From Corynebacterium appendicis CIP 107643 (GTDB lineage Bacteria > Actinomycetota > Actinomycetes > Mycobacteriales > Mycobacteriaceae), in contig NZ_CP046976.1 of assembly GCF_030408415.1 (NCBI RefSeq), positions 558,001 through 622,000 of the forward strand: a stretch of DNA of 64,000 nucleotides, given 5' to 3'. Made by a program: the position numbers and the translations under genes. Each line of letters opens with the position of its first letter. The stretch's first letter is position 1. Positions 7,563 through 20,028 of the stretch are shown piece by piece. Below the pieces are notes generated by a model. The model worked only from the letters and a program-made list of their open reading frames with translations, searched no databases and had not been told where the DNA came from.

Positions 7563-8840
7563 ATGTTGGTGATGGAAGCGGAGTCGGAGCTGGGGGTCCA
7601 AGCGCTGGCCGAGGGGATTGTTGATAGCTATCGCTCGATGATGCGTTCGAAGGCGGGAATGCTGGAGATGATCGGGGAGTTCGACCGCCGCAATCTCGCA
7701 GAGAAATGCGGGGCGTCGAGCACGGCGACGTGGCTGATGCGCCGTCTGGGCTTGTCGGAGTCGTCGGCGCACGAGTACGTGTACGTGGCGCGTCAGTTGC
7801 AGAACTTCGCGTATCTGGCGGAGATGTTCGCGGCCGGGAACTTGAGCTACTCGGCTCTGCGGCTGGTGCTCAAGTACCTCACGCCGGAGAACGAGGTGGA
7901 GCTCGTGGAAAAGGCGATGCAGCTGGGCTATCCGGGGCTGGAGTGTGCGTTGGCGGGGCGTGAGAAGCCGAATGAGAAAGAGGAGAAAAAGGAGTGCTAC
8001 CTGCGGTTGAAGAAGCAGCCGGATGGGTTCGTGAATGTGTGGGCGCGGCTCAATCCCGTTGACGGGGAGAGTTTCTGCGCCGCCCTGAAGATCGGGCATC
8101 TCGCGTTCGCTGCCGACGAGGATGAACTTGGTGAGCTGATCGGGGAGGACGGATACGTCGACCCAGACAAGCTGGACGCTCTCATCCAGGCGAAGGAGGA
8201 AGAAGAGGAGAAGCTGCAGGCCAAGAAGGACGTTTCGGGCTACGGCTTGCCGACGGGGCGTGCGATGGTCCACGCGCTGATGGGCATGGTCAACATGGTC
8301 AGGTCGAAACCGCAGAGCAAGTTCCGTGCACCGGGCGCGCAGGTGAGCGTCATGGCAACGCTGGATGGCCGTGCCTACCTGCCCAATAACGCAGGGGCAG
8401 CATCGAAGGGGCTGGAGAACCTAGTGGCCAATGCGCTGGTGCGCCTGGACACGGTCGATGACCGCGGAATGATCATCAACGCAGGCCGCTCGACGCGTCT
8501 GGCAACGGATGGGCAGATCCGTTCGCTGCTGGCCATGTGGGGCGGACAGTGCGCGATGCCGGGCTGCACGCACACGCGCTTCATGGAATTCCACCACATG
8601 GAGGAATGGGCCAACGGTGGCCTGACCGACATGGACAATCTCATCCCGTTGTGCTCCGCGTGCCACTCACTGGTCACGGAGGGGTACGCCCAGATCACGC
8701 GCCACGGGGACGAGATCGTCTTCGACTTCGGCGACGGCAGTCGTTACGTGTCCTACAACCACTCGCTGCCGGTCCGGAACGACTCCTACGTGATGCCGGT
8801 GGTGGAAAACCGCGGATGTGCCGACAATTTCGCCAGCTAG
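7563..8840 (+). CDS. DUF222 / HNH endonuclease (13E12 repeat family)
   Basis: This 425-residue protein has an N-terminal DUF222 region (about 20-260) rich in charged helices. A C-terminal HNH domain (about 325-375) is marked by CAMPGCTHTRFMEFHH and LIPLCSACHSLV, which give the two Cys pairs and the catalytic His. This is the actinobacterial REP13E12-like family, present in many copies per genome and suspected of mobility; its real role is unknown. A GGGGGAA ribosome binding site precedes the ATG. The upstream gap carries four identical palindromes. Its stop codon overlaps the stop of the convergent thiE. Confidence 0.9.
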   Translation: MLVMEAESELGVQALAEGIVDSYRSMMRSKAGMLEMIGEFDRRNLAEKCGASSTATWLMRRLGLSESSAHEYVYVARQLQNFAYLAEMFAAGNLSYSALRLVLKYLTPENEVELVEKAMQLGYPGLECALAGREKPNEKEEKKECYLRLKKQPDGFVNVWARLNPVDGESFCAALKIGHLAFAADEDELGELIGEDGYVDPDKLDALIQAKEEEEEKLQAKKDVSGYGLPTGRAMVHALMGMVNMVRSKPQSKFRAPGAQVSVMATLDGRAYLPNNAGAASKGLENLVANALVRLDTVDDRGMIINAGRSTRLATDGQIRSLLAMWGGQCAMPGCTHTRFMEFHHMEEWANGGLTDMDNLIPLCSACHSLVTEGYAQITRHGDEIVFDFGDGSRYVSYNHSLPVRNDSYVMPVVENRGCADNFAS

Positions 8841-9487
8841 AGGCGGCCGCGGTCGACGTTTGCGATCACGTGCTCGACGTAGTCGCGCGGGTTGTCCGCG
8901 TTCATGATGCCGCGGACGATGGCGACGCCGTCGACGCCGGTGCGGGCGAGAGCTTCGGCATCATCGACGGTGACATCGCCGATGGCGACGATGGGCAGCT
9001 TCGATGCCTCGACGAGGGCTGGGTAGCCGTCAAGGCCCAGGGGAGTGCGGCCGGAGTCCTTGGTGGGGGTGTCGCGGAACGGTCCAGCACCGATGTAATT
9101 GACGACGTCCGCAAAGTCGTTGGCGGCCTCGACCAGATCGAGAGTTCCAGTGGTCAGGCCGATGATGGCGTCGGGGCCGAGCAGATCGCGGGCGATGCGT
9201 GGGTTCAGGTCGTCTTGGCCGATGTGGACACCGGCAACGCCGTGGGGTTTAAGGGCGAGGGCGACGTCGACGCGGTCGTCGATAAGCACGTGTGTGGAGG
9301 GGTTGACCTCGTGCACAGCGGTGACCACGGACAAGCCCAGGTCGTAGAGGTCGCGCGCGCTGATGGGTTTGCTGCGCACCTGGATGATGCCGGCACCGCC
9401 CTGGGCGGCGGCGCGGGCGGTCTCAACGATCTGGTCGGGGGCGCCGGCGCCGGTGACGAAATAGCAGCGGAGGTCGAGATCTGTCAT
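8837..9487 (-). CDS. thiE: Thiamine-phosphate synthase ThiE
   Basis: This 216-residue TIM-barrel enzyme joins HMP-pyrophosphate and thiazole phosphate to form thiamine phosphate. The N-terminus MTDLDLRCYFVTG, the GAGIIQVRSK motif (substrate Gln-x-Arg) and the phosphate-binding loop VAIGDVTVDDAEALARTGVDG are typical. The start at 9487 is chosen because upstream residues do not match the family. It stands alone, apart from thiC and thiOSG, with no riboswitch visible in the 118-bp gap to the divergent protease gene. The 3' end overlaps the HNH gene. Confidence 0.94.
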   Translation of the reverse strand: MTDLDLRCYFVTGAGAPDQIVETARAAAQGGAGIIQVRSKPISARDLYDLGLSVVTAVHEVNPSTHVLIDDRVDVALALKPHGVAGVHIGQDDLNPRIARDLLGPDAIIGLTTGTLDLVEAANDFADVVNYIGAGPFRDTPTKDSGRTPLGLDGYPALVEASKLPIVAIGDVTVDDAEALARTGVDGVAIVRGIMNADNPRDYVEHVIANVDRGRL

Positions 9488-9605
9488 GGAGCCATTGTAG
9501 GTCGGGGGCGCGTAAGGCTTGTCGCGGTGTTTCTCTTGGACTGGCAGCGCAGAAGATGGCAATGTAGTGCTAGTTTTTCCCTTAGAAGTGAAAAGAGGTC
9601 CCCAC

Positions 9606-10439
9606 ATGAAGATTCGGGCTCTGGCGGCAGCGGCACTGGCCGCGTTGGCTTTGGTTGTTGCGCCGCAGGCGCAGGCGGGCGCGCAGACTGACCCGAATTA
9701 CCAGTGGCGAACGGACCCGGCGGCGAAGGTGCTGGCGGGCAAGCCGTTCGCAGGTGGGGTGCTGCACCGCGTGCCTGGTTCCTGGTTCGATGCGCAGCGC
9801 GCACACCCGGGGGCCAAGGAAGCAGCCTCGCGTGGGCGTGCGCTGTACGGTCCGGGCGCACCGATCTACGTGGGGCTCTACGGCATGTGCACGGTCGCGG
9901 CGGTGGGCACCGACGGCGCTGGACGCAAGGTCGCGCTCACCGCGGGCCACTGCGGAAATATCGGAGATCAGGTGGTCGCCGCCGATTCCTTTGCGGCGGG
10001 ACCGACGGGGCGGGTCGCGCGGAAGAACGGCGCGCTGGACTATGCGGTGATTGAGCTGGGCCCGCGCGCGGACTTGACTGCCAGCTACAACGGCACGACG
10101 ATCCGCTCGACGGGCGGGGCGACTCGGACAGGTGACACGCTCTGTAAGAACGGCTACGCCACCGGCGTGACTTGCGGAATCAACTGGATCGCCGACGGGG
10201 TGCGCCAGCAGTCGCAGGTCTGTGCGATGGCGGGAGACTCGGGCGCGCCACTCTACTCCGGTACTCGCCTGGTGGGGTTGGTCAACGGCTCCTCGATCCC
10301 GCGGATGGCTAATCTGCAGTGCATGAGCCCACTGCAAGGGCCGATCCACGCGCCGACGGTGTCCACGAATATCGACGTGATTCTCCGCGATCTCAACGCC
10401 GCACCGGGCGTGGGCAACGGCTTCCGCTTGGCGGGTTAA
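9606..10439 (+). CDS. Secreted trypsin-like serine protease
   Basis: This 277-residue protein starts with a Sec signal peptide ([20 protein letters not shown], cleavage near AQAGA). The chymotrypsin-fold catalytic triad is visible as His in VALTAGHCG, Asp in [11 protein letters not shown] and Ser in [11 protein letters not shown]. Cysteine pairs around the His and Ser regions suggest disulfides, as in actinobacterial S1 proteases. It is expected outside the cell or in the cell wall. A GAAAAGAGG ribosome binding site precedes the ATG at 9606. It converges on hisN with a 4-nt overlap. The substrate is unknown. Confidence 0.9.
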   Translation: MKIRALAAAALAALALVVAPQAQAGAQTDPNYQWRTDPAAKVLAGKPFAGGVLHRVPGSWFDAQRAHPGAKEAASRGRALYGPGAPIYVGLYGMCTVAAVGTDGAGRKVALTAGHCGNIGDQVVAADSFAAGPTGRVARKNGALDYAVIELGPRADLTASYNGTTIRSTGGATRTGDTLCKNGYATGVTCGINWIADGVRQQSQVCAMAGDSGAPLYSGTRLVGLVNGSSIPRMANLQCMSPLQGPIHAPTVSTNIDVILRDLNAAPGVGNGFRLAG

Positions 10440-11218
10440 CGCAGGCGGCCGAGCACCTCGTCGTGCAGCAAGCCGTTGGTGGCCGCGGCATCGCCGCCGT
10501 GCGGGCCATCCTCCCCGGCAAGCGAGGTGAAGCGGCCGCCGGCTTCGGTCACCAGCACTGACAATGCCGCGAGGTCCCAGAGGGAGACCTCGGGCTCGGC
10601 CGCAATGTCGACGGCGCCCTCCGCGACAAGGCAGTAAGAGAAGAAATCGCCGTAACCGCGCAGGCGCCACGCATCGTCGGTGAGCGAAATCAGCTGGTCA
10701 CGCAAATCGCGGTCGCGCCACCCGCTCAAGGAGGAGATGCTTATCGACGCATCCGCCAACCCGGCAACCCCCGATACTTCCAACCGAGTGACGCTGCCGT
10801 CGGCGAATGTGCGCCACGCACCGGCGCCTTCGCTGGCGTACCAGCGGCGTGCCAGGGCGGGAGCGCTGACAACTCCGACAACGGGCTTACCGTCGTCAAG
10901 CAAAGAAATCAGCGTGGCCCACACGGGCACGCCGCGCACGAAATTCTTGGTGCCGTCGATCGGGTCAATGACCCACTGGCGCCCAGAGAAGTGCACGTCG
11001 CCGCCGAATTCTTCACCGAGGACAGCGTCAGCGGGGCGGGTGGTGCCGAGTTTGTCGCGCAGCGCACTCTCGACTGCCACATCGGCATCGGAAACCGGGG
11101 TCATGTCGGGCTTCGTGTCCACCTTCAGATCGGCGGATTCGAAGCGCTCGAGAGTGATTGCGTCGGCAAGCTCGGCAAGTTCGAGGGCGAGAGCGAGGTC
11201 GTCGGAGTAGTTAGCCAT
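10436..11218 (-). CDS. hisN: Histidinol-phosphatase HisN (IMPase family)
   Basis: This 260-residue inositol-monophosphatase-fold enzyme carries the metal-binding motifs GEEFGG and [14 protein letters not shown] and the C-terminal WDLAAL. In corynebacteria this gene, beside a second IMPase-type gene and prfB, encodes the histidinol-phosphate phosphatase that completes histidine synthesis. The assignment rests on motif identity and context. It overlaps the upstream IMPase gene by 8 nt, so it is the last gene of a thiC-IMPase-hisN operon and may be influenced by the TPP riboswitch. Confidence 0.85.
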   Translation of the reverse strand: MANYSDDLALALELAELADAITLERFESADLKVDTKPDMTPVSDADVAVESALRDKLGTTRPADAVLGEEFGGDVHFSGRQWVIDPIDGTKNFVRGVPVWATLISLLDDGKPVVGVVSAPALARRWYASEGAGAWRTFADGSVTRLEVSGVAGLADASISISSLSGWRDRDLRDQLISLTDDAWRLRGYGDFFSYCLVAEGAVDIAAEPEVSLWDLAALSVLVTEAGGRFTSLAGEDGPHGGDAAATNGLLHDEVLGRLR

Positions 11219-12028
11219 GCTGTTCAAGCTTAGCCAGCACTTCGTTGACGAGCTGGCGGTTTCCGGCAATGCACCATGTGACCCCACCAGCATCGGCCTT
11301 CACGGCCTTGCCGCCAGCAGCTTCGACGAGGGCTTTGCCGGGTAGCCAATCCCAGTCGGCGACAGAGTGCTGTAGCCAGCCGCCGATTCCGCCGGACGCG
11401 ACGGTGGCCAGGTCGATCGAGCCGGCGCCGAACATGCGCACCGTGGCGGCGCTGTTCGTGGCGTCCAGCCACGCGCCCCGGATGGCCTCGTCTTTCATCG
11501 ATGTGGGGTGGAGGTATGTGGCGAGCGCCAGGTGGGGCAGTGGTGCGTCGATAAGCTGCTCGAGCGTGCGACCGTTCCGTGTCGCCGTGCCGTTGTCCGC
11601 GACCCACGTCGTGGCGAGCGCGGGGCGGTGAATCGCGCTGGTCAGAATACGCGCGGGGTCGCTGGCCTCGCCCTCGACCAGCGCGAGAGCAGAGCAGAAA
11701 TAATCGGAGCCCGACGCGAAGTTGTACGTGCCGTCCACCGGGTCGATCACCCACGTGCGCCCGCTTGTCGACGCCTTCGTTGCGCCCTCTTCGCCCACGA
11801 TCCCGTCGTCGGGGCGCAGGGCCTCGAGTGCTCCCGCGACGAAGTCCTCGGCGGCCGTGTCGGCGTTGGTGACAACGTCCGACACAGAGGTCTTCTGGCC
11901 GGTTTCGAGGCCTTCGTCGCGCATACTCAGCGCCAGACCCCCGGCTGTCTCGACGAGGGCGCGGGCGAGCTCGGCGTCGGAGGAACTACGGTGCGAATCA
12001 ACGAAAGCTGCGGTAGACACAGCCGCCA

Positions 12029-12029
<1 letters not shown>
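11211..12029 (-). CDS. Inositol-monophosphatase-family phosphatase
   Basis: This 272-residue enzyme has the IMPase motifs [20 protein letters not shown] and [16 protein letters not shown], which bind Mg and the phosphate ester. The substrate is not evident; sugar, inositol or pathway phosphates are possible. The ATG at 12029 overlaps the thiC stop by one base, and the 3' end overlaps hisN by 8 nt. That tight coupling with a thiamine gene behind a TPP riboswitch raises the possibility of a thiamine-related phosphate ester, but this is only inference. Confidence 0.85.
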
Positions 12030-13981
<1,952 letters not shown>

Positions 13982-13996
13982 CTAGACTTCGCACCT

Positions 13997-15103
13997 ATGC
14001 AGCCAGAGACCAGCAACCGGATTCAGTCCCTCGATTCCACCCTGACCACGATCGAATCGGTCATGGATCTGGACGAGATGGATGCGCGGGCGCGCGAGCT
14101 GGAGCAGCAGGCCGCCGACCCGAGCCTGTGGGACGACCCCGACCACGCGCAGAAGGTGACCACGGAGCTGTCCAACGTGCAGGCCAAGCTGCGCAAAGTC
14201 ACGGGTCTGCGCCAGCGCCTCGACGATCTTCCGGTCATGTACGAACTCGCGGAGGAAGAGGGCGACGCATCGCTTGCCGACGACGAATTGGCCGATCTGG
14301 AATCCCAGATCTCCGCTTTGGAGGTGACCACGATGCTGTCGGGCGAATACGACGAGCGCGAGGCAGTGGTGAATATCCGTTCCGGCGCCGGCGGCGTCGA
14401 CGCGGCGGATTGGGCGGAGATGCTCATGCGGATGTACACGCGCTGGGCGGAAAAGAGCGGCCACAAGGTCGACATCTACGACATTTCCTATGCCGAGGAA
14501 GCCGGCATCAAGTCAGCGACCTTCGTGGTCCACGGCGAGTACATGTACGGCCAGCTCTCCGTCGAGCAAGGCGCGCACCGCCTCGTGCGTATCTCGCCCT
14601 TCGACAACCAGGGCCGCCGCCAAACCTCCTTCGCCGAGGTGGAAGTCCTGCCGGTGGTGGAACAGACCGACCACATCGATATCCCGGACTCAGACATCCG
14701 CGTCGACGTCTACCGTTCCTCAGGCCCGGGCGGCCAGTCCGTGAACACCACCGACTCCGCCGTGCGCATCACCCATGAGCCCACGGGCATCGTGGTGACC
14801 TGCCAGAACGAGAAATCCCAGATCCAGAACAAGGCCTCCGCCTTGAACGTCCTGCAGTCCAAGCTGCTGGAGCTCAAGCGCCAAGAGGAAAAGGCCGAGC
14901 TCGATGCCTTGGGCGCCGGCGGCAATGCCAGCTGGGGCAACCAGATGCGCTCGTACGTCCTGCACCCGTACCAGATGGTCAAGGACCTGCGCACCAACTA
15001 CGAGGTCGGCGACCCCCAGAAGGTGCTCGACGGCGACCTCGACGGGTTCTTGGAAGCAGGAATCCGCTGGCGCATGGCGGAACAGCAGGCGGAAAAATCC
15101 TAG
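13997..15103 (+). CDS. prfB: Peptide chain release factor 2
   Basis: This 368-residue RF2 terminates translation at UGA and UAA. The tripeptide SPF (VRISPFDNQ), which reads the stop codon, and the GGQ motif ([17 protein letters not shown]), which triggers hydrolysis, are both present. The frame is open from the start, so the programmed frameshift found in many bacteria near codon 25 is absent. The gene ends with UAG, which RF2 does not read. Its 3' end overlaps the convergent acyl-CoA ligase stop. ftsE, ftsX and smpB follow downstream, as in other corynebacteria. Confidence 0.97.
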   Translation: MQPETSNRIQSLDSTLTTIESVMDLDEMDARARELEQQAADPSLWDDPDHAQKVTTELSNVQAKLRKVTGLRQRLDDLPVMYELAEEEGDASLADDELADLESQISALEVTTMLSGEYDEREAVVNIRSGAGGVDAADWAEMLMRMYTRWAEKSGHKVDIYDISYAEEAGIKSATFVVHGEYMYGQLSVEQGAHRLVRISPFDNQGRRQTSFAEVEVLPVVEQTDHIDIPDSDIRVDVYRSSGPGGQSVNTTDSAVRITHEPTGIVVTCQNEKSQIQNKASALNVLQSKLLELKRQEEKAELDALGAGGNASWGNQMRSYVLHPYQMVKDLRTNYEVGDPQKVLDGDLDGFLEAGIRWRMAEQQAEKS

Positions 15104-16611
15104 GCCTTCGCGAGGAACCGTTCCTTCGCCATCTCGCGCAGACGTGGCTTGTCCACTTTGCCGATGGGATTGCGCGGGAGATCCCCCACGATCTCGACGT
15201 GCACAGGCCACTTCACCTTGGCCAATAGCGGCCGGATGTGGTCCATCAGCGCGGATGCGTCGACAGAAGCGGGGTCGGAATTGCTGACATAGGCGACAGG
15301 TACCTCGCCGAGAACATCGTGCGGGAGACCGACGACGGCTGATTCGACCACCGCGCTCGACGTGTTCAGCGCCGCTTCGATCTCCGACGGGTACAGATTT
15401 TCGCCGCCCCGGATGATCATGTCTTTGATGCGGTCGACGAGGAATAAGAAGCCGTTCTCGTCCAGATAACCGACATCGCCAGTGTGCAGCCAGCCGTCGA
15501 CAACGGCCTTCGCAGTTTCCTCGGGACGGTTGAGATAACCGACCATCACATTGTCGCCTTTGATCACCACTTCACCGGATTCACCTGTGGGGAGGAACCC
15601 GCCCTCGCCGTCACTGATTCGCACGTCTTGGTGGGGGAGCGCGCGACCAACGGTGCCTGAGGGCGGATCGTCGTCAAGCCGCACTGCCGTCGAACCGACG
15701 GTTCCTTCGGTGAGGCCGTATGCACCCCGTATCTTCACACCGTATTTTTCCTGGAACGCCTCGATGAGCTGAATCGATGCCGGTGCAGCGCCGCACACGG
15801 CGTACTGCAAGCTGGAGAAATCGACACCGGAATCCGGCGGCAATTGGAGCAGGTACGCGAATATGGCAGGGACGGCGGAGAAATAGGTGGGGCGGAATTC
15901 GGCCACGGCATCGATGAATTCCTCCGGATCGAAGCGGTCGAGGATCGTGACGGAACCGCCGCGACTGTAGGGAGCGAGGAAGCTCACCAGAATGGCGTTG
16001 CAGTGGAACAGGGGAAGCGGCATCAGCGCATGGAACGTCTGGTCCATGCCGAAACCTTCAGTGATGCTCGCGACCATGGCGTTGATGTTCTTATGGCTGA
16101 GCAGCACGCCTTTCGGCCGGCCGGTAGATCCGGAGGTGTAGACGATCAGAGCGATATCGTCGGGTGCCGGCTGCTCGCCGCTGTTGTCAGGCTCGCCGTG
16201 ATGCGGGTGCTCGGCCGACGCAGCTAACTCCGCTAGTGGCACGACCCGCGCGCCAGGGAAGTATTCCTCGGGTTTGCGGGCGGCGAATTCGTTCGTGGTC
16301 ACGACGATTTTCGCGTCGGAATCCTCGATTTGGTAAGCGGATTCCGGTGGGGCGAAGGTCGGGTTCATCGGGGTGGCAGACGCGCGGAGGCGCCACGCGG
16401 CGCACATGGTGGTGACCAATTCGAGACGGTTGGGAAGGAAGGTGGCAACCACATCGCCCGGCCCGACACCCAACGATTTGAGCTGGTGGGCAATGATGTC
16501 GACCTCAGCGGCGAACTGTTGCCCGGTGAGACTCCGGAACGGGTCGCGTAGGCGGATTCCGTCGATGCTTTGGTGGAGTTCGTGCCATGGTTGGTAGCTG
16601 TAGTCGGCCAA
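15100..16611 (-). CDS. AMP-dependent acyl-CoA synthetase/ligase
   Basis: This is a 503-residue ANL-superfamily adenylating enzyme. The P-loop [18 protein letters not shown], the A5/A7 region [19 protein letters not shown], the hinge [19 protein letters not shown] and the C-terminal catalytic Lys in [14 protein letters not shown] are intact. A TTG start at 16611 with GGGAGG six or seven nt upstream is preferred; a longer frame to 16749 adds residues that do not look like the family. It activates a carboxylic acid, probably a medium- or long-chain fatty acid, but the chain length cannot be read. It sits alone between prfB and ftsE. Confidence 0.88.
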   Translation of the reverse strand: MADYSYQPWHELHQSIDGIRLRDPFRSLTGQQFAAEVDIIAHQLKSLGVGPGDVVATFLPNRLELVTTMCAAWRLRASATPMNPTFAPPESAYQIEDSDAKIVVTTNEFAARKPEEYFPGARVVPLAELAASAEHPHHGEPDNSGEQPAPDDIALIVYTSGSTGRPKGVLLSHKNINAMVASITEGFGMDQTFHALMPLPLFHCNAILVSFLAPYSRGGSVTILDRFDPEEFIDAVAEFRPTYFSAVPAIFAYLLQLPPDSGVDFSSLQYAVCGAAPASIQLIEAFQEKYGVKIRGAYGLTEGTVGSTAVRLDDDPPSGTVGRALPHQDVRISDGEGGFLPTGESGEVVIKGDNVMVGYLNRPEETAKAVVDGWLHTGDVGYLDENGFLFLVDRIKDMIIRGGENLYPSEIEAALNTSSAVVESAVVGLPHDVLGEVPVAYVSNSDPASVDASALMDHIRPLLAKVKWPVHVEIVGDLPRNPIGKVDKPRLREMAKERFLAKA

Positions 16612-16760
16612 GAGAACCTCCCTGTTGTGATGTGGGTTACATACAGCGTAGGTGCTTAGGGATAAGAAAATGATGGATTTTGCGAACCTGCTGAACGCCA
16701 CCTGAATTACCTGCAGTTTTCCCGGGTTGGATTTCGTCGCGAGCAACATTTATCACTAGA

Positions 16761-17462
16761 GTGGCGCGTGTGATCACTTTCTCGAATGTGACAAAGGTCT
16801 ACCCGACGTCGACGCGGCCGGCGCTGGACGATATCTCGCTGACGATCGACAACGGCGAGTTCGTCTTTCTCATCGGCCCATCGGGCTCGGGCAAGTCGTC
16901 GTTTCTGGAGTTGCTCATCCGCGAGGAGAACCTGACCAGCGGTGACATCCACTTCGGCGACTTCCACGTCAACGAACTGAAGGGCAAGGAGGTGAACAAG
17001 CTCCGCCAGTCCATCGGCTACGTCTTTCAAGATTTCCGGCTGTTGCCGAAGCTGAACGTGTACGACAATGTGGCGTTCGCGTTGGAAGTCATCGGTAAGC
17101 CGAAGTCGAAGATCAAGAAGCTCGTGCCGGAGGCGCTGGAGATCGTGGGCCTGGACGCGAAGGCGAACCGCATGCCGAACGAGCTGTCCGGTGGCGAGCA
17201 GCAGCGTGTGGCCATCGCGCGCGCGTTCGTGGACCGCCCGCATTTGCTGCTTGCCGACGAGCCGACGGGCAACCTCGACCCGTCCACCGCAGACGACATC
17301 ATGGCGCTGCTTGCCCGCATCAACCGCATGGGCACGACCGTGATTATGTCCACGCACAATGCGCGCGCAGTCAACGACATGCGCCAGCGCGTGATTGAGC
17401 TGCACCTGGGCAAGCTTGTCCGCGACGAGAGTCACGGCGTGTACGGAACTGTGGGGGCATAA
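16761..17462 (+). CDS. ftsE: Cell-division ATP-binding protein FtsE
   Basis: This 233-residue ATPase ([15 protein letters not shown]) has Walker [10 protein letters not shown], signature [15 protein letters not shown] and Walker [13 protein letters not shown]. Together with FtsX it forms the divisome complex that drives peptidoglycan hydrolases. ftsX follows after 2 nt. A GTG at 16761 is taken as the start; a second GTG at 16770 (MITFSN) is possible. TATCACTAGAGT directly upstream looks like a -10 region, so the message may have almost no leader. Confidence 0.95.
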   Translation: MARVITFSNVTKVYPTSTRPALDDISLTIDNGEFVFLIGPSGSGKSSFLELLIREENLTSGDIHFGDFHVNELKGKEVNKLRQSIGYVFQDFRLLPKLNVYDNVAFALEVIGKPKSKIKKLVPEALEIVGLDAKANRMPNELSGGEQQRVAIARAFVDRPHLLLADEPTGNLDPSTADDIMALLARINRMGTTVIMSTHNARAVNDMRQRVIELHLGKLVRDESHGVYGTVGA

Positions 17463-17464
17463 CT

Positions 17465-18367
17465 ATGAACTGGAATTTCATTTTCCGTGAGGGCTTCCGC
17501 GGCCTTGGCCGTAACCTCACTATGACGATCGCGCTGATCATCACCACCGCACTGTCGCTGGCGCTGGTCGGCGCGGGCATCCTCATGTCCAAGGTCACCA
17601 GCGAGACGAAGGACCTCTACCTCGACCGCGTGGAAGTGATGGTGGAGCTGAACGAGGAGATCTCGGCGGGGGACAAGGACTGTTCGTCGACAAGCTGCGC
17701 GGAAGTGCGAGACAAGCTGCAGGCGGACGACCGCGTCGAGTCCGTGACGTTCCGCAACCGCGAGCAGTCTTACGAGCGTTTCGTGGAGCTGTTCCAGGAA
17801 TCCGACCCGGTGCTGGTGCAGGAGACGTCGAAGGACTCGATGCCGGCGGCGTTGCACGTGCGGCTGGAGGATCCGACGAACACGGAGCCGATCGATGCCG
17901 TGCGCGACATGCCGCAGGTGGACTACGTGGCCGACCAGGCCAGCGATGTGCGTGGCGTCGCCGATTCGCTCGATTCGTTCCGCAACGCGACGTTCATCAT
18001 TGCCGCGGCGCAGGCGCTGGCCGCCGCGTTCCTGATCGCGAACATGGTGCAGCTGGCCGCATACAGCCGCCGCGAGGAGATCGGCATTATGCGCATGGTG
18101 GGCGCGACGCGCTGGTTCACGCAGGCGCCGTTCATTCTCGAGGCGCTGATCTCCGTGTTCATCGGCGCGGTCATCGCGACGGTGGGCGTGTGGGCGATCA
18201 AATCGCAGATCGTCGACCCGATGCTCGCGGGCGTGTACGAGAACCTGCTCATCGCGAAGCTTTCCGACGGCGCCGTGTGGACCGTCATGCCGCTCGTCGG
18301 CCTCGTCGCTCTTGTTGCATCGGGCCTGGTCGCTCAGGTAGCGTTGCGCTCTTACGTGCGAAAATAG
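17465..18367 (+). CDS. ftsX: Cell-division permease-like protein FtsX
   Basis: This 300-residue membrane protein has four transmembrane helices and an extracellular loop of about 120 residues between helices 1 and 2, the FtsX layout. FIFREGFRGLGRNLTMTIA at the N-terminus and EEIGIMRMVGATRWF before helix 3 are typical. It couples FtsE ATP hydrolysis to activation of NlpC/P60-type peptidoglycan hydrolases at the septum. It starts 2 nt after ftsE and is followed by smpB after 10 nt. Confidence 0.95.
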   Translation: MNWNFIFREGFRGLGRNLTMTIALIITTALSLALVGAGILMSKVTSETKDLYLDRVEVMVELNEEISAGDKDCSSTSCAEVRDKLQADDRVESVTFRNREQSYERFVELFQESDPVLVQETSKDSMPAALHVRLEDPTNTEPIDAVRDMPQVDYVADQASDVRGVADSLDSFRNATFIIAAAQALAAAFLIANMVQLAAYSRREEIGIMRMVGATRWFTQAPFILEALISVFIGAVIATVGVWAIKSQIVDPMLAGVYENLLIAKLSDGAVWTVMPLVGLVALVASGLVAQVALRSYVRK

Positions 18368-18377
18368 GAGGTCAATC

Positions 18378-18866
18378 ATGGCGAAGAAAAAGAAGAAGGA
18401 CGGACCGGGCGTCATCGCGTCCAACCGCAAAGCTCGCCATGACTACAACATCCTCGACACCTACGAGGCCGGCGTCGTCTTGGTGGGCACCGAAATCAAG
18501 TCCCTCCGCGACGGCAAGGCTTCGCTCGTCGAGGCGTACGCGACCATCGACGACGGCGAAGTCTGGCTCCGCAATCTCCACATCCCCGAATATTCGATGG
18601 GGTCGTGGACGAACCACTCGCCGCGCCGCACCCGCAAGCTGCTGCTGCACCGCCGTGAGATCGACACGCTCGAAGGCAAGGTCCGTGACGGCAACCGCAC
18701 GCTCGTCCCGCTGAAGCTCTACCTCAAAGACGGCCGCGTCAAGGTCGAGCTCGGCCTCGCGCAGGGTAAGCAGGACTATGATCGCCGCCAGGACATCAAG
18801 AAACGCACCGAGGACCGCGAGATCGCGCGCGAACTCGGCCGCAAATTCAAGGGGATCAAGGCATGA
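18378..18866 (+). CDS. smpB: SsrA-binding protein SmpB
   Basis: This 162-residue protein binds tmRNA and places it in stalled ribosomes for trans-translation. VIASNRKARHDYNILDTYEA, GTEIKSLRDGK and the basic C-terminal tail (KQDYDRRQDIKKRTEDREI) are the family's conserved blocks. A GGAGG ribosome binding site lies before the ATG. It overlaps the SDR gene by 4 nt, and ssrA lies about 700 nt downstream on the same strand. Confidence 0.97.
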   Translation: MAKKKKKDGPGVIASNRKARHDYNILDTYEAGVVLVGTEIKSLRDGKASLVEAYATIDDGEVWLRNLHIPEYSMGSWTNHSPRRTRKLLLHRREIDTLEGKVRDGNRTLVPLKLYLKDGRVKVELGLAQGKQDYDRRQDIKKRTEDREIARELGRKFKGIKA

Positions 18867-19510
18867 AAACCGCACTCATCACTGGCGCATCCCGAGGCAT
18901 TGGCCGTGCCATTGCCGAGGAGCTGGGCAAAGACCACCACATCCTGGTGGGGGCGTCGACAGACGCGTCAGAGGTCGTCGATAAGCTGCCCAGCGCTGAA
19001 CCGTTCGAGGTCGATCTACGCGACGAGCAGGCGATCGTCGAGGCCGCACGCACGGTCGAGAATGTCGATGTCGTCGTCCACGCCGCAGGCGTGCTGCACA
19101 AGGCGCCGTTCGATGAGCTCGACGCCGAGCAGTGGCGCGAGACGATGGACATCAACGTGCTCGCGCCCGTCACCCTCACGCGCGAGCTTCTGCCCGCTTT
19201 ACGACGCTCGCGTGGTCTCCTCATCACCATCAATTCCGGCGCCGGCTTCCACGGCGTTGAAGAGAACACTGCGTACTGCGCCTCCAAATTTGCGCTGCGC
19301 GGGTTCACCGACGCCCTTCGCCTGGAGGAGAAAGGGCGCATCCGCGTGACCTCAATCCACCCGGGGCGCACTGACACTGACATGCTTGCCGACCCGAAGC
19401 ACGGCGACCGCCCGAAGATGGACCCGGGCAATGTCGCGCGCGCTGTCCGTCTCGCCGTGGATGTCGACCCCGATGCGAGTGTCGAATTCTTGCGCGTCGC
19501 ACCTGCTTGA
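18863..19510 (+). CDS. Short-chain dehydrogenase/reductase
   Basis: This 215-residue Rossmann-fold oxidoreductase has the cofactor loop TGASRGIGRAIAE and the active-site Ser and YxxxK (NSGAGFHGVEENTAYCASK). It is slightly shorter than the usual 250 residues, as in the small cytosolic SDRs kept next to smpB in corynebacteria. It overlaps smpB by 4 nt, so co-translation is likely. NAD(P)H-dependent reduction of a small carbonyl compound is expected; the substrate is unknown. Confidence 0.88.
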   Translation: MKTALITGASRGIGRAIAEELGKDHHILVGASTDASEVVDKLPSAEPFEVDLRDEQAIVEAARTVENVDVVVHAAGVLHKAPFDELDAEQWRETMDINVLAPVTLTRELLPALRRSRGLLITINSGAGFHGVEENTAYCASKFALRGFTDALRLEEKGRIRVTSIHPGRTDTDMLADPKHGDRPKMDPGNVARAVRLAVDVDPDASVEFLRVAPA

Positions 19511-19580
19511 CGCGGTGCGCTGAACAGCGCTAGAGTTGACTCTCCTGCGGAAGATGCATGATCCCGCCGCAGGACGCGAA

Positions 19581-19960
19581 GGGGATGATTTTGGTTTCGA
19601 CTTCGCCGACTAAGCCAGGGGAAGCGTGCCGGTGCAGGCTGGAGACCACCGATTTAAGCGTCGCAGCACTTGATAAACGCAGAGAAGAACTCTCAGCGTG
19701 ACTACGCCCTCGCTGCCTAAGTAGCGACCGCGTGTCTGTCAGGCCGGGCTTGCTCCCGCCCCGGATCCTGGCATCGACTAGGGAGCTTGCCCTCTCGCCG
19801 TGCCGGTGAGGCGCGGAGGGGACACCTTTTCACCGGCTGGGCCCGTCATCCGGACATGTTCGCCTGATCCGGAGGGCCGAGCAGAGATTCTGTGCGAACT
19901 GCGCACGGAGAAGCCCTGGTGCAGTGGCGAAGGACCCGGGTTCAATTCCCGGCATCTCCA
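19581..19960 (+). ncRNA. ssrA: tmRNA
   Basis: The 5' GGGGATG pairs with the 3' CATCTCC to form the alanyl acceptor stem, and GGTTCAATTCCCGG is the T-arm. The reading frame starts at GCA (19679) and encodes AEKNSQRDYALAA before TAA at 19718-19720, the typical actinobacterial degradation tag. CCA is not encoded exactly, since the stem is followed by ACA. A TTGACT hexamer at 19536 and an inverted repeat CCTGCGG/CCGCAGG (19544-19573) lie just upstream. The partner smpB is nearby. Confidence 0.96.
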
Positions 19961-20028
19961 CAAAGCGATGAAACCGCTGGTCAGAAACGGCCGGCGGTTT
20001 TGTCGTTTCCGATAAGCTGTGCAGCGAT

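Noticed and set aside
6357-8273. 638-aa minus-strand protein over the Nramp and HNH genes
   Set aside because: It is antisense to two well-supported genes and reads through the palindrome array with repetitive, His/Arg/Gln-rich sequence.
13997-14100. Programmed +1 frameshift in prfB
   Set aside because: The frame is continuous from the ATG and no CTTTGA site is present near codon 25.
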